This document shows positions 12,901-27,900 of a DNA stretch of 64,000 nt, piece by piece. The notes beneath the pieces were generated by a model. The model made no database searches, was not told the origin of the DNA, and saw nothing but the letters and a program-made list of their open reading frames with translations. The stretch's first letter is position 1. The number at the start of each line of letters is the position of its first letter. Both the position numbers and the translations under genes were made by a program. The DNA is taken from contig VXAY01004337.1 of assembly GCA_013399855.1 (NCBI GenBank), positions 1,026,068-1,090,067 on the forward strand, written 5' to 3'. The DNA comes from Oxyruncus cristatus. Its lineage: Eukaryota > Chordata > Aves > Passeriformes > Cotingidae.

Positions 12901-15900
12901 AATATTACATACACAAATCTTTTCTCAGTGGATGGGCAGGTAAAGATTATCTGACATCATTGCCTTTACACAGTTAAGACTGAGTCACAGGGGTTTTATG
13001 ATGTCATATTTACTACATGTTTAAAATCCCTATTTCTGTATCTGTTAAGATTGTAGCAATAATATTTCACTAACAGTCTTGATGAGCAAACTCCGTATTG
13101 ACCTGATGACTGCATTTGGGATTTTATTTTTTTTCCTCACACTGAGGTTTTTAGTTTGCTCTCAAAACTGAATTTATTGTTTGTGGGTTTTTTTTAAAGG
13201 CTGGATCTGCAGCTCCATTATATGTTGAACAAACAGGGGAAACAGAAGCAAATATAACAGATAGTACGGAATTATATGAAGATGGCCAGCTTCTTGGTCG
13301 CTCAAAAGCAATTGCAGCTAAGACAAAGGAGATTGAACAGGTGAGTCCTCTTGGCATTTTGTCACTAATACAGTAATGGTTTGCTCTGCTAGAATTATCT
13401 TGATTTACTTTTTCCTCCTTCTTGGAGTATAATGATATGAATGTAATTTGATTTCTCGAGATGATGTGATGATAACATCTCTGACTATTTAGTTCTGAAG
13501 AACCATGACATTTATCTGCACATGGGAAGTAGTGATAGTTTTCTGTAACTTAAATAGAGCAACTGCTGTTTTTCAAGCTAAGATAATGACTGCTTCTTTG
13601 AATAATTGTTTTAAAATCAAATATAATACAAATAATTTCAAATGTAATTAAAAAGTAAGGCTTTATATGAGATCAAATAATCAGAAATCAATTTTGTGGT
13701 GTAATTTCCTTCACTTAAATGTATGAAGTTTGGGATTGAACACCAGAAGCTGCCTGTTACTGTGTTTGTGTTTGTTTGGCTGAGTTTATTTTTGTTGTTA
13801 TGATTGGAGGGGCGTCTTTGGGGTTTTGTGTTTGTTTTGTTTTTTTTTAAATGAGCTTTGAATCTCAGTGCCTTTGTCATTCTCAAATTTTGTTTTATAT
13901 CTAGATATAGACAGATGAGAGAGGGTTACTGTATTCAAATTTTGTATTTTTTTCTCTTTTGTGTTGAATACTGGGGATTGATTTAATACAAAACAAGATT
14001 CTATTACTCTTGTAACACTGAGTTTTTGAGGTAGTTCAGTGAAAGTTTATTCATATATTAGTCTTTTTTATGTCACCTCACAGTAAGAAAATTATCTATG
14101 ACCTTCAGTTTAATTTGTCGTAAACAATTGAAAGTGCTTTGTTTCTAATTCTTGTTATTTTAAATGCGGAGTTTGGAGGTTTTTCTGACTTGATCTTTCT
14201 GATATAAATGCAACTATGTCCAACTCTATAAATTGCATTTAAAGTTTATAATTTGGTTGAGAGAAAGAGATGACTTTCTTCAAACTTGCTGTAATTTACA
14301 GTGTTTTCAGTTTATGCCTGGGATGGGTGAAATAGAAATACAAATAATTTTTCTGCCTCATGTTTATCTCATGATAACATCTTCAAGAAAATAGGTTTCA
14401 TGTCTTGTTTGAGATAAACTTATTCTAGGTCTTCATTTTTCGTCTTTGTTCTAGTGACCTTTGTTCTGTTGCCTGTGAGCCCATTTCCTGTGCTGTAACA
14501 TTGTTCCGTTTTATTGACACTTGAAAAATAGCTTTCTACTCAATTGGTTTTGGGTTTGGGTTTTTTTTCTTCTGTTAATAGTGGCTTTGCATAATCATGT
14601 TCCTGGTGAGCATGGCTTTCCATGTGTGCTGGGCCTGGCTGCCATGGAGTTAACCAGGGTATGCTGTCAATGCAGTTGCTTTATCCCCGTGTGTCAGATC
14701 ACAGGCTCGTACATGGCCTAAAAATCAGCTACTACCGAATGCATAAACTTATGACTATTTAAAAATGACAAACTGAAAAAAATATAAAGACTAGGAGCAG
14801 ATTTTTTTAAAAATAGCAGTTGTGATTATTTAGCCTGATACTGGTGGATGGATTGGTTTAATTTCCCTAGGTCCTAAAGACAGGGTTATGGTGATGAAAA
14901 CATGAAAATTTGGACGTGAAACCCTAATGTTGTTTTCAATATGATCTAATGCTATTGCGCTTGGTAGAGTTTGCACTTAATTTTAAGGAAATCTAGATAA
15001 TGATCTGTGAAATGGAATACTTTTAGGAACTTAGCTCAGAAAAGCCTGAGGAATAATTAAAGATTTGGATTTTGCAGAACCAGTTTCTCCTGTTGTTGAT
15101 TTGAATATTGAAGCTCTCAGCTTCTGCAGAATTTAAATAAGATTTTATAATGATGCTAGAAGCACCTTCAATACATTTTAATGGAAGAAGATGCTTATTT
15201 TCTTATAAAATCCGGTACTGTGAATTTGTTAGTTAGACAAGATATTAGACAAGAAAGAGTTAGACAAGATATTTATTTAATTATTGAAACTCAGGACTGG
15301 AAGATTACCTATATCTTTTTCAAATAAATATTTGAAAGTAACTTCTGCTTCAGCAATTAAATTTTCTGGTTTTTTTTTTAATTGTTGTAATACAGCTGAT
15401 TATTTTCATAACCATCATTAATTGCATAATGAATCATCATAATGAAACACTGCGAATTTTCTTACTGTACATTGAAGCAGTCTCTCTGTACAAACTTATA
15501 TGCTATTCTGTTGACTTTGAGTTCTCAGCATCCAAAAGTAAATTTAATTTAGTTCTGTGTGGCTTGAGTTCTCTTCCTTTGACAATAATGAGAGAGGGAG
15601 CAAAGAGTGGAATGGAAACTAAATTTGCAATGCTGTTGTGAACTGCTTATAGGTTCTTTGGATGAATTTCTCAATGTAATTTATACTGATTTTACTACTT
15701 TTTAACTGAAAGTGCGTTTCTGTTTTTCAGACAGTAAAATTAGTCCTTATCATACAAATTTAATACCATCACTAGTCACACTGTATTGTTTATACAGATG
15801 TAACATTTAAATCTTTAAAGTGAACTGTAAGCTACACTTTAGGAAGAGTGACCTGATAATAAAATATATAAGATATTTATTAGAAAGCTTTTTAGTTACT

Positions 15901-18900
15901 TGTTTCTGATTATTTGTCTTGAAGGCTCAAGTAATAGCAGAAAAAAATTTTTGTTCCATAGACTTCTTTTCAGTTAAATTTCATTCAGGTGTTTAAAATA
16001 GTTTCTGAATGACTAGTTCTAGTTATTGTTTCTAGAATGTAATTTTGTGGAAGGATTACTAAAATAAATTATTTATTGCAAAGACTTATGCTGCACAAGT
16101 GGGGAAGCTGTAATCCCTCTGCAAAGCAAGATTTCCAAAAGGTTGTTTTTCAGTATATACTGGACAGCTATTAAGGTATTTAAAATAAATAAGTAATGAA
16201 GTCAGATAGGCCTTGTGCCACTGGGTGCGTGTCAAAGAATTGGTGGGGGTCCAACTAGTGTTTGAGGGAGTGAGGCTTGATTAGAAGACTTGACCCATTG
16301 GACCTCTTCTACTTCTGTCTCCCAAATTTTTCTGCTTTCTCTTTGGAGATGTTTGCTTTTCCATTCATATTTATTCTCAACCTGATTGCCAAGTATTTTT
16401 GCTGTTCCAAACTCCTGATAAAGCCCTCTTTGCTTTGTCGTCTCCACCTGTCTCCAAAGCTCCAACCAGGAAAAAGAGCAAAATTTTCCAAATATGTATT
16501 TTTACTTCATAGTATGGTACTATTTCAGGCAAATGCAGAGGCAAAAAACTGTGCTGAGAGAACATGCAGTGTTGCAATGAGCAAATTCATTCCTGTACAG
16601 CAGAGAAACAGGCAGCCTGATGCCCTGAGTGGGAGGGGGATGGCAGCTTGTGATATAGTCTGTTATTTCTCTTAATAAAAGCCAACAAAAAAAAAAAACC
16701 CGTTGAGCAATTGAGTGAAATATTCATACAGGTGTTCTGTTTAAATAAGTGCTTCTGTGTAACTTGCGTATCACTCATATCACTCTTTTGCAAAGTTCCC
16801 TTTGCCTTTTCTCTAAGCTACAATAACACAATCCCCAGATTCAGAATGTTGAAGGAAACGTGATTGTAAATGATCACTCTGACTCATCAAGAAAATATTT
16901 GTGTTTTATTTATTTAACGGGAGACTTACTGCAAGCATTCATGTAAAATAATGCCATTCGAAGAAAAATGAAGCTTTATGTGCTGATGGTAACGGGGGAA
17001 AAGTGTCAGACCGAGTGCTAGTTGCTGTTTGCTATATAGTGACTATCTTTTAAGAGTCTGCAGTTGCTTTGCAAATATTAACTGAAGCTGACATAAAAAG
17101 AGGAGACTAGAAGTTCCACTCATAGATAAAGGTTTGGAAAAATCCAGACCCTGTTTAAATAGAGCCAAGAATTATCTATGTCACTCCCAAACTAGAAAAA
17201 CTTGAAAGTTTATATTTAATTTGAAGTGTACCAATATTACTTGGAAGGGAAGAGCATTACTGAACACGCACAGGTGCTTGAAAACATTTCTGAACTAGGA
17301 TTGCAGATCCTGGACACTTCTGATCTCAACTTTGAAAGAACAGGCGTAGTGACATTATCGTGGAAACATCCAGGTCGGATGGGATCTCACCTAAGCCAGT
17401 CTCCTCTTGCAACAGGGCCTTAGATGAGGTTGTTCAGGGCTTTGTCAAATTGAGTCCTACGTATTTCCAGTGAAGGAGACTCTGCTGTTTCTCTGGACAG
17501 CCTATTTCAGTTTTACTGCTCTGTTTCTTGAGCTCAGCTGCCATCACAGTCCCGAACATGCTTTCTTTCCACCAAGGACACGGTTTCTGCTCACTGCTTC
17601 TCTTGACAGCTTCGTGTCCCCATTCTTGAACTGCAGAATCCCAGCTCCTTGCTGTGGTCCCCTGCTTTTGGGACCTGCTCCACTGGGAGTGGGCTCAGCT
17701 GCTCTCAGGGAAGGGCTGATTTCCTAGAATCTTCTGGCTCTGCCACTTTGTGGTTGAAAGAACAGAATTTTTCCTGTCATTTTTGCACAGCAGGTACTGG
17801 GAAAACTGTTCCCTTCCATCCAGGTGCATAGTCTTTTCAGTCTTTGTGCCTCTTCGCACTGAATGAAAATTCTGCAGCAATAATGTGTGTCTCATATTTT
17901 AATATATTGCATTAAGTAGGGTCTAGATCTATGTTGTGTTTTTTAATGTTCTGTTTGTAATAAGAAGCTTTGGAGAGTTTTTAAAAAATAAAATAGGGAA
18001 GTAATTAGCTCTCTCAGTTGAGATGTTTTTTGATTGTTTGGGGTTTTGTGGACTAGGTGTTTCCTTAGACCTTTGAACATGCCTTTCCCTCTTTGCTCTA
18101 CATTTATAATTTTGAAATAAGGTGTTATATGTTGTCTGAGTATTTGTCTGAGCATAGTGAGGTAGAACCCCATTAAAGAGATGCTTAAAAGATTGGTCTG
18201 GGTACTTGAAAACAGTGTAGCAGAAAAGCTTGTGTTGTCATTTCAAGATCAATGAATGTCTATAATTTGCTAATGTAACCATTTCATGCACTTTTTAAAT
18301 ATTTTTGCATTTAATAACATGCAGTATGCATTAAAGTATTGTTTTGGATTTGTTTAGTTTCTGCTTTTATATAGTTAAGGATCAGCTTATGCTTTTAGTA
18401 TGCTGAAGTGTGGTATTTTTTTTGGAAGTGATGACAAATACATCCCTGGTGTTAAATTCACAATTGGAGCTCTTCAACATCAGTGTTACACAAAAGGCTA
18501 TCTCTTTGTTCTTCCTTTATGAGCCGGAGTAGCAGGGATTCTTGAAATGTCTTATCTTGTCTAGACATCAAGTCTGCAATACTGTGTTAATTAGTCCATT
18601 ATTATGTGTCCGGTTTCTTACACATTGCCTATGCAAGTGACATGGGTTACCTCTGGAAATGTATTATTTTCTGAAGACGGATTTTACCAAATGACAATTT
18701 TACCAAGTACCTTCCTTAATTTTGGCAAAAATCAAACCTCTGAGTCTCTTCATGAGATTTGACACTCTCAAGTTCAATTTGGCTATTACCACAGAGTTCT
18801 GGCATCTGACAAGGAAGCACAGGAATTAATACAATCATGAATGCTTTTTTTCTGTTAAGGGAATTACTGTCTGAATGTATACTTCCAGTTCACCAATGTC

Positions 18901-21900
18901 TTTAAATGTTCAGCAGAATAATATTTTTAAATGTTCAAAACATTTGGATTAACTGCTTCTTTACTTGAATTTCTAGATGAATATTGCTTGTTAACAACCT
19001 TCTTGCTGGAAGATGGTGAAAATAAGAGGTTTTTCTAAAGCTTTCATTTGAAACTTCATAGCTATGATGCATAGAAAGAAGGAAAAATAGGTGTGTGGCT
19101 TGGTCCACAGGCTGCCCATATTCTGTTTCCAGATCTGCTAACTCCTTTTTTTTTTTCTTTTTTTTTTAGTAAATTACTTAAATCTCTGGCCTAGAAGTTA
19201 CAGTTAAGTAAGAAAAACAGGTTTTAGCAGTTATAGTGTGTGCAGTTTCAGAAGAACTGTTTCTTGTTCCCCTTCTCTGTCATACCTCTTGTTCTGGTAA
19301 AATCTATATAGCAATAGCTGAATCGTGTGTATTTAACACAATTAATGGGACTGTTCTCTGGAGGTGCTGCTCTGAGCGAAGACTGACCTGTCACAAAGCA
19401 ATACTTCACATTGCAAGGACTTAGTTAAGAAAGCTTTGGTTCTAATATCAGAACATAAAAACATTATTACAGGCATTTCTTTTGTAATAAAATAGTTACA
19501 ATTTCTGTAATGTATGGGAGTACGCTGTATGCCTTCCTCCCTACTCCCAACCCCCCTGTGTCCATTGCTAGTTTTGTTTTGCTTCAAACAGTGTAAAGGT
19601 GAAAGAGGGTGTAATTATGAAGTAGCTTCTGCATCTTGGCAAGGAATAAGCTAATGGTAAATATATCAGAAAAGTTTTGTAAAGCTTGGATATGATAGAT
19701 TAAGCACCTAAGTTTTAGCAGTTGTAGTAAAATAAATAAATTACTAATTGGAGTAATGGGACTCTAGGAAGAAATTAAAGAGGTTTCTGAACTGGCCTTG
19801 GGTGTACCTTTTCTTTTGACTGCTGCTGAGCCCGGGAAACAGGTTACTGTTTCCTTGGATTAGCTTGTTGGTCTGCTTGTGCTGCTGCTCTTTTCAGGCA
19901 AAATTATCTACGTTAGAAAAAAATCCCCTAATTAAAATATAAGTTAAGAAGTAGGTGAGTTAAGTGAAGCTGAAGGAACTGGAACAGTGGCTGAAAAACA
20001 CATTAAAGGATTATTTCTGATTGTGGATGAGGTCAGGCATGCTTTGTTTCCGACAGGAATAGACCAGACAAGAGTAACAAGCCAGATGAGAGTAAAAGAT
20101 GGGGAAGCTGTAGATTTTCATTCCCTGCTAGCTTTTCTGTTGTCCTTCAAATCTTGTGTACTTAATACACAGTGGCAAGGCCTTAATGATGGACTCATCA
20201 TCATCAGTCTAATTTGGTTGGTAGCACAGTGTTATCATGCCTCCTCTGAGCTTATGTTTATTTTATTTAAATGTAAGTTGTAATTAGGAGAGTTAATTTA
20301 TTTTTTCAAAATCAAGAAAACATTTGTCTCAGGTTTTGATACTTTGCCTTAGGCTTCTCATAAAAATTGATGACAGTTCCTTTACTTAATTATATCATCT
20401 CCCTATAATCTTGTTTCATCCTTTTGTGGTTTATTAGTTTCCTTGTATCAGTATCCCTCTCCTTATATATAAAAGGCAAATAATTTATTTCTTTTTACAC
20501 ATTGTTAGACACTTTTTCTTCCATAATAATTCTGACTTGCTGCTTTTTCTGCCATCTTTTAGTATTTACTCTAGACTTCCTTTTTACCATTGCAAAATCA
20601 AATCAGTTACATTTCTGTGCTTATTTGATCTTTATAGTTCACACTTGCCTTAAGTCTTTTTTTGTGTTTCAGTGTTGTAAACATGAGCTGTTTGTTAGAA
20701 ATCTGTGTTTTCATGTTTATGAAACTGCAAGATGGAGCACATAAAAGCTTTTGGTCAATATCTTCATAATATCTTTTATTCTCCTTATAAATACATTTAT
20801 TTAAAGCAGGATACATGTAAAAGGATGTGAAAACTTTAGCTACTTTTCCTCTCTTGTGTTTGGGTCACAATGCTTTAGAAGTTGTAGTCCTTCACTTTAC
20901 GGTTTTTCAGCTGTGTTCTGTTCCTTTTCCGTGGACATTAATGCGTTATTTGGTGTGCACTGCTGTGTTCTTAATTACAAACTGCTGCATATGCAAAATC
21001 AGTGCAACTCCTTCATTTTACTTCAGCACCTGAAGGTATGGTTTAATGAGGAAATATATTACCACATTTCAGCTTTTTGCCAGCAGCTTTTTTCATTGGA
21101 AAACTGATAGACAGTATTATTTAATATGCAACTCTTAGGGAAATACTTTTAAGAGAACTTAATATGTATGCATTTATCCAGTAACAGTAGGGTATTTCTT
21201 AGAGAGGTTGGAAATGGATATAACTCACCTTCAGCTTTCTATCATTAACTATCGATTGAAGATCTTACATTTTTTAATGTAAACAGCTTTAGGCCTGTGC
21301 TGACCACTTTATTTTGGAGTTGGTGAATGCTGGGGTTACAACCCATTGACAGATGTAGAGTTTTTGGTGTAGGGGCACTTCATTATGTGATCATGCAGTA
21401 CTGCAGATTGCAAGATCTCAGAAAGAACTGTTTGCTTACAGACAGTCTTAAGGGGGATTGTTTACAGGTGTTACAATGTGGTCGCAGATGTCCATAAGAC
21501 TTAAATGAGAGAGAATTAGTAGTTAGGTACTTTGATAAAATTGCTGGACTAAGTTGAAACCAAAGAAAATGTGAAAGAAGGTTGTTCAGATAGGAAAGAG
21601 AAGATCCACTTCTTGGTCAGATAAAGTGAAAGTTTAAGGAGATATTAATTAAATAGCATTTTTTCAATCAACAGCTAGCAGTGATTGCTTGATTTAAAAT
21701 TTCTGGTTCTGTCGTGAGAAACCAGTAGAACATAAAAACAGGATGAAAGAAGACTTGGAAACTATAATACTGAGTAGGCTGGAAAGAAAAAGGATTAGTT
21801 TCAGGAGATGATCAGTGTAAACAGGATTGGAAAAGGTGTTAGGAAGAGAAGAAACTCACTGAAAATGTGTGGGCCTTGTTATATAATTGGGAACTAATTA

Positions 21901-24900
21901 TAAGAAATTGCTTACTGAAAAAACTGTCAGTAGTTGAGATGCTTGGAAGGATAAGCTGAACCTATATGAACATTCTGGGAACCTCCTGAGAATGCTGAAG
22001 GATGAAACCAGAAATGATGAATAGTCTGAGCCTTGATAAAGGCAGTAATTTCTGTAGGAGTGAGTTTTTGTTTTTGTGGTGTATTGCATTTTTTGTTTGG
22101 GGAGGGGAGGAGGCTGGGGTTTTTTGTTTTGGGGTTTTTTTTTTTTTTGGTTTGAGGTTTTGTGTTTTTTTTCTGTTTTTTTGGTGGTGTTGGTGGAGTT
22201 TTTTGTTGCTTTTGATAACTTGGATTTAATTCAGAGGATAGAGAAAGGCTCCTCTTCAACTTTGTCTCCACCTTATTCTTGCTTTAACAGAAGGGCATTG
22301 GTGGACTTAAGAAGTAGGTTAGCAGTGGTGTTTGATTTTATTTTTGGACTGTTTTAAGGATTAAAGATCAAATTCTCTTTTAGTTGACTCAATGCACTGA
22401 TGATCAAAGTGTTAAGTATTTTTTGTTCTTAAAACCTACTGTCTCTTCTGTATTGTTACTAGGAAAACCTGCTGCTTCCTGGATTGAAACAGAATGAGAA
22501 TAGGATCAGTCCCATAAACCTAGTAATTAGGTCCAGAGATCTAAATTCCCTTAGAATTAGCCCAAGCTCGAAGAACTACTGTCTAACATCTAAACCTCCC
22601 CCCTCCCCATTGATTTCACTTCACCTATATCAGTATTCCCAATACAGTCTGAGCGTTGATCTTCTGAAAGACTTAGAGACGAAACAGGAGTCCAAGTGGT
22701 GCTTGAAACAAGATGTATGTAGAGAAAATGGAGGACAGTGTAATAAAGGAAAGGTTTCGTAAAACCATATGTGATGGTGGGAATGAGGTAACTGAGCGAA
22801 CATGAAAAAGCCCTGTAAGTGGTAAATGAAATGTGGTGACAGGAAGGACTTGATGTTTGGCATAGAAGATGGTTTCCATTTCTCTTGCACTGACAAGAGC
22901 TTTCAGGCCTCAGGGGGTTGAAGCAGACAGCGACAAAGTAGTGTCACTCTACCTGTAGGGGGTGAAAATCTGCTGAAGTGTGAATCTACAGTTTTATGGA
23001 TTTTTGAGTCTTTTACAGACTGTGGTGCTTATCTTTATATAACAGAAACTTGGTTTGTAGATGACAGCTTTCATGGTGAATACAGTTTAATCCTGTGATC
23101 CATTTGTAATCTGATTTATGTACAACACTGATTCATGTGTGAATATAAAATCATCTGTGACCAAAGACACTTGCTGACAGGTTGTATTCGTCACCTAGTT
23201 CTTAAATTTATATGTTATATCTCACTGCCTGATGTCTTCTTTCTTTTGGGAGTTGTTTCACTGAGCAGGTTAAACTCAGTATGTTCTAAAGATGGATAGA
23301 CTACACCCCTTTGTAATAGCTTGTTCTTTTCTGTGAATATTAGTGGATTATTTAAAATTAGCTACAATTTACAGAAGACTGTTACATAAGTTTTTTGTTC
23401 AAATTATTTTGAGCACATTTAGTATTTATATAGATTTTTGTCTTAAAACCTTGGCATACAAAGTATTAATTTTGTCTGACGTTTGAAATACAGGGTAATC
23501 TTGTAATTTCAAAAGGTGTCAGAACTGGGAACTTTCCTCAATGACATGGAGAAAAAAATCTATTGTAACATAAGTTGTTTATGCATGTGCTTCTTCTGTA
23601 AGTTAAGATTGTGAAAACATTAGGTTTTTATCTTGGGGTATAAATGACTAATGCACATGATCATTTATTGCTGACCCGCAAGGATCACTTTTCCTCTTTT
23701 GTTTGACTCTTATTTGCATTGATGTTGCAACTTTTGAGTCCTCAGTGATTGTCTGGACATATATTAGTATGGATATCACAAGGGCACACTTCACAAAACA
23801 CGGCAGAAAAACAAGGGCCTATATTCCCTACAGGACAAAGGTTACAGTATGCCGGTTTTCCTTGGTACTTTGACTTGCAAAGGCATTTAATGGAGTCAAC
23901 CTGACTTGAAACAAACACAGAAGGTGAATACTGACCAATCGAGTGGGTCATGTTGTTCATGGTTCTTTAGCTTCTCACGCTTCTTGAGAAGGATTGTTCA
24001 TACAGTAATTTTTTAAACTACAGAACTTCAAGTATTGCTCTCAGTGACATTAACAGCATTTAATACATGGTTTTGATACTGTTTCTCCAGTGTTTAATTG
24101 GCTTGTTAGCAGTCTTCCCCTTCTCCTGACTGCAGATAGCTTAAATACTTAGTTTGATTACAACATGAAATGTTGTACTTAGGTGGGTTCTGTGTGCTTA
24201 CTTGACCATAATTACACCTCACAAGCAGTTCATCACCTCAGTATAGTAGATAATTTATATATTAACTTTTTTGCTCATGTGCTACCTTAAAAAAAAAAAC
24301 TCCACGTAAGCATTTTTAAACAGAAAATAATAAATAGATTACTATATGCTAACACAAACTTCAACTGGAAATTTGCCCATTTTATTGTGTTACTTTTTAA
24401 CTCGGCTTCCTGGAGAAACTAACTTACGCAGTCGCAGAGTTTCTGTGCTCTGTATCTTTCAACTCTATTGTCAGATTTCAACTAAATTCAATTTAGGCAT
24501 AAACCAAGATGATTAATTGCTACAAGCTTTATGAAAAAAGACAGTAACAGAAACTGCATGCCTTCCAGTGGAGACCATATTATGATTGCACCTCATTAGA
24601 CACCCGAAAGTCTCCTTAGGCAAGCACTGGTGTTTAAAAACAAACAAACAAAAAAATCAAACAACCAAAAACCAAAACCAGCTTTTACCATTACAGACTT
24701 CAACTGCACATTACAAAGAGTTTGGTGCTACCATAGTTTAGGAAATTATGTCCCTGTACTGTTCCCTGTGCTGACACAGTAGTCTTTCTGGGCCTGACCA
24801 GGAATCAGGTCAAGAAAAAGAATGAAAGGTCTGTAGATACTTCTTTACCCAGTTCTCTTATTCACAGTGTGGCTCCTTAAACATTCACTATCTTGAAAGT

Positions 24901-27900
24901 ATTGTTCAGACACAGTGTACTGCTTAGACACTGCTTAGTTATTTAATCATCAGGCAGAAATCTATACAAAGCTGTAGTCTTTGGTGATACTTGCATAGTA
25001 ACTGTTTATTTTTGCCATAGGGAAGATAAAACTTTAAAAAATATTTTTGTTCAATTTCTGTCTAAAGCTGCCATAACCAGAACTCTCTTCTTCAAGACAC
25101 CTCACCATCTTCTAACTTTGATAGCATTGGTTCTGCGTATTTTCAAGAATTAACTCATTTGGAAGCACTAGTGCATCACTAGAACCCTCATAACAGCCTC
25201 TTCCATGTGGCCTGTTGGAGCCAAACTGGTACCTATTGGCTCCAGCCTTTAAGTTCTTGAGTAGATTTGAGCGGAAAGAGCAGTCACAATAAACCAGTAT
25301 TTTTGGTAGTGAGATAGCTTGTTTTTGTAAACTAAATGGTCTTTTTGAATTCAAACTCTAATCGCTTGCAGTTCCTTTAAGTATTTTCACTTTAGGAAAA
25401 TGAACACCAGAAGATTTTTGTTTCTCAGCTAATGGGATGAAGAACTGGAAGTGTGCAGTTATAGAGAAATGTTCCCACACCAAGGCACGACTTGCTGTGA
25501 AGTAAAGCTGAAAGCCCTTTTGCATGTGTCTATTACCTGCCACTGAACAGGGTAGTTGTGACAAGGACTCTGTTACAGTTTAAGATAAGGATGTTTCTTT
25601 GTTCATTTGGGGGGACCTGTGAGGTAGATGCAGCCTCCTTGAAATGTGTAATTAGATGACTTCTGTTGGTGGTGCAGTCTCGCCTGTAGTTCTCCCAGCA
25701 AAGGGATGGAGACTGTACCTCCACCAGCTTTTGGCAGTGGCACTGGTGGACACCTCCAACCCCAAGAAATTTTTTTTTTTTTTTTTTATTTTCCCCACGC
25801 AGTTGAAAGGGAGAAACAAACCTAGGAAGGCAAGTGAGTGTCAGGTTAGGAATCTTCCTGTCCAAGTTCTTTTATATGGCAAGAGGTGGACCATAATATG
25901 AGGAAGAGAGATGGAGTACTGGATATGTCCTTGGGAAGGCAGGGACAAAAGGATAGAAGAGTTTTTGTGAAACAGGCAGTGTAGAACTGTGTTTAGCTGA
26001 GGAATGAGGTGACCTCTGAATTGGAGGGTGGAGGAAATCTGGAAGGGATGAAAGGATTTGTGGTGACAGGAGAGGTAGGGTTAGTAACTGAGTGTGGGAA
26101 GCAATGAACCAGGGTGGGACTGGACTTGCAGTTGAAAAAAAAAAAAGATTTGTGCCAAGATCAGGAACTGCAGCCAAGAGGGTGGGGGAAAGAATGAGAT
26201 GGGGAACATGGGTGGAGATGGGAATTAATTCCACAGAAGCTCTAAAGCCCGTGGGCAAGTGCAGTGGAGTTTACTCCCTGGCTGGAGGGTGGAGACGCTA
26301 CATCATGCAAGAAAACTTGCAGCTATTTCTGGTGCCAGAAACAAGTGGGGAGCAAACAGGTGCTTCCAGCTTGGTGTCTTCCCTTCTGGACGCCTTTGAG
26401 GTGTCTGCAGGAAGCTACAATTGTAAGGCAGGAAATGCAATGTTCCTTTGTCGAGTATCTGAAATTGCCTGCTAAAAAATTTGATGATCATGTCAGTTAG
26501 TGCTTTTGTTTCAGTTTACTATATTTGTCATCAACTAGAAAAAAAAAAATTCTTAATGTAAAAATGAGTTTTTAATGAAATTATTAATCTGTTTACCCTA
26601 GTATAGGTCTAGCCATAACTCAAAAATGCCCTTATTTTTTTTAATGCTTTTCATAGTTTTTGTCAAATTTACTCGTAGGCATAACTACGGCTCACTGTAC
26701 AATTTTCCTTTTTCTCATGTTAATATGGAAGGAGGTTTTCTTGCAACTGTGTTTTTGGTAAAATCAGAAGCAAAGATAAGCAAGTAATTATATGGTCTCT
26801 CATGACCCAGATAAGTCACCAAGAAAACTGTGGTTTAGAAGTGTTCCTATTTTAAGCAGGATGGACTTTTTGCTGCTGAGAAAAGCATGTATGATTATAA
26901 TGAGTTGGCTCTGGAGCCTTTTAATGTGTGTAGGTGTTACTCGTGTCACAGTAAGCAGCCAGAGCAGTGATCCCAAAGAAAAGTTTCCCATCTCGTGTTA
27001 AGGTTGTATTAAGTATTCTTGAAAAAACGTATGTGCATATCGCTGAAGAGTTATATTAAGATATGCAGAGATCTGTTAGGGATAAAGTGCTGAACTTGGT
27101 TTTGTCTGTTGTGGATCAACTGAGATTTTAAAAGAGGCAAGGTCACCTAGCATGTTACCTGAGTATGAATACTCAATGCCTGGTGTCAGGTAAGGTTTTA
27201 TGTGTATAAGGATACAAATTTTCATTGGTACGTTTGCAATTGATTTCACTATGTATCACTCAGCATGCATGTGTAATTAGTAAGTAGGTAGCTTTTTACT
27301 GTATTCCTTAAAGCTGCTGTATTATATAATATATTTAAGCTCTGAAAGAACATGTGTGCATATATACATGATATATATAGCGGAAAGTGTTTTCATGGAT
27401 GTTTCCAAGCAATTATGGAACATACCTTTGTTTATATTTTCCTATTTGGCAGAAATGCATGAAAGGTAAATGCATTTCTATCACAAAGTAATATAAAGAT
27501 GCTCAGATAATTCAATTGACGTGAAATATTTTCAGTGACATTTTGATTTGTCAGAGTGCTAGGTTATATGACAGCTTGAGTGAAGACTTGCCAAGGGAAT
27601 GGGAAGGACTCGGATGAACTTGTGGCAGAAGTAAAGGTTGTCAGGGGTAACAGTGGTTCCTTTGTTAGATATGCATTGGCCAACTGCAGGGTCTTTGGGG
27701 CAGGAAGAGTGACTTGGCTTTGTCCACAGTGCAGTTTGCTGAGCGGTGGAGAACTAAGGAGAACAAAGAGAAGAGGTGAACAAATGAAAAAGAGATTATT
27801 ACTAAGTTGAGGTAATATGAAGTGAGTCAATGGATTATGTTAGAACTAAGCAATGATTTTAGTATCAGGTTTCGGTGCATTGCAGCCAACAGACGGGAAG

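Noticed and set aside
19987..20283. 98-codon plus-strand frame starting [10 protein letters not shown]
   Set aside because: Its second half is a hydrophobic mix typical of chance translation, with no splice-site support or family match.
21927..22271. Lys/Pro/Thr-rich minus-strand frame resembling a disordered protein
   Set aside because: Pure translation of the G/T-rich tract.
25872..26258. 128-codon minus-strand frame, Ser/Pro/Leu-rich
   Set aside because: It arises from a purine-rich plus strand, with no splice context and no recognisable domain.
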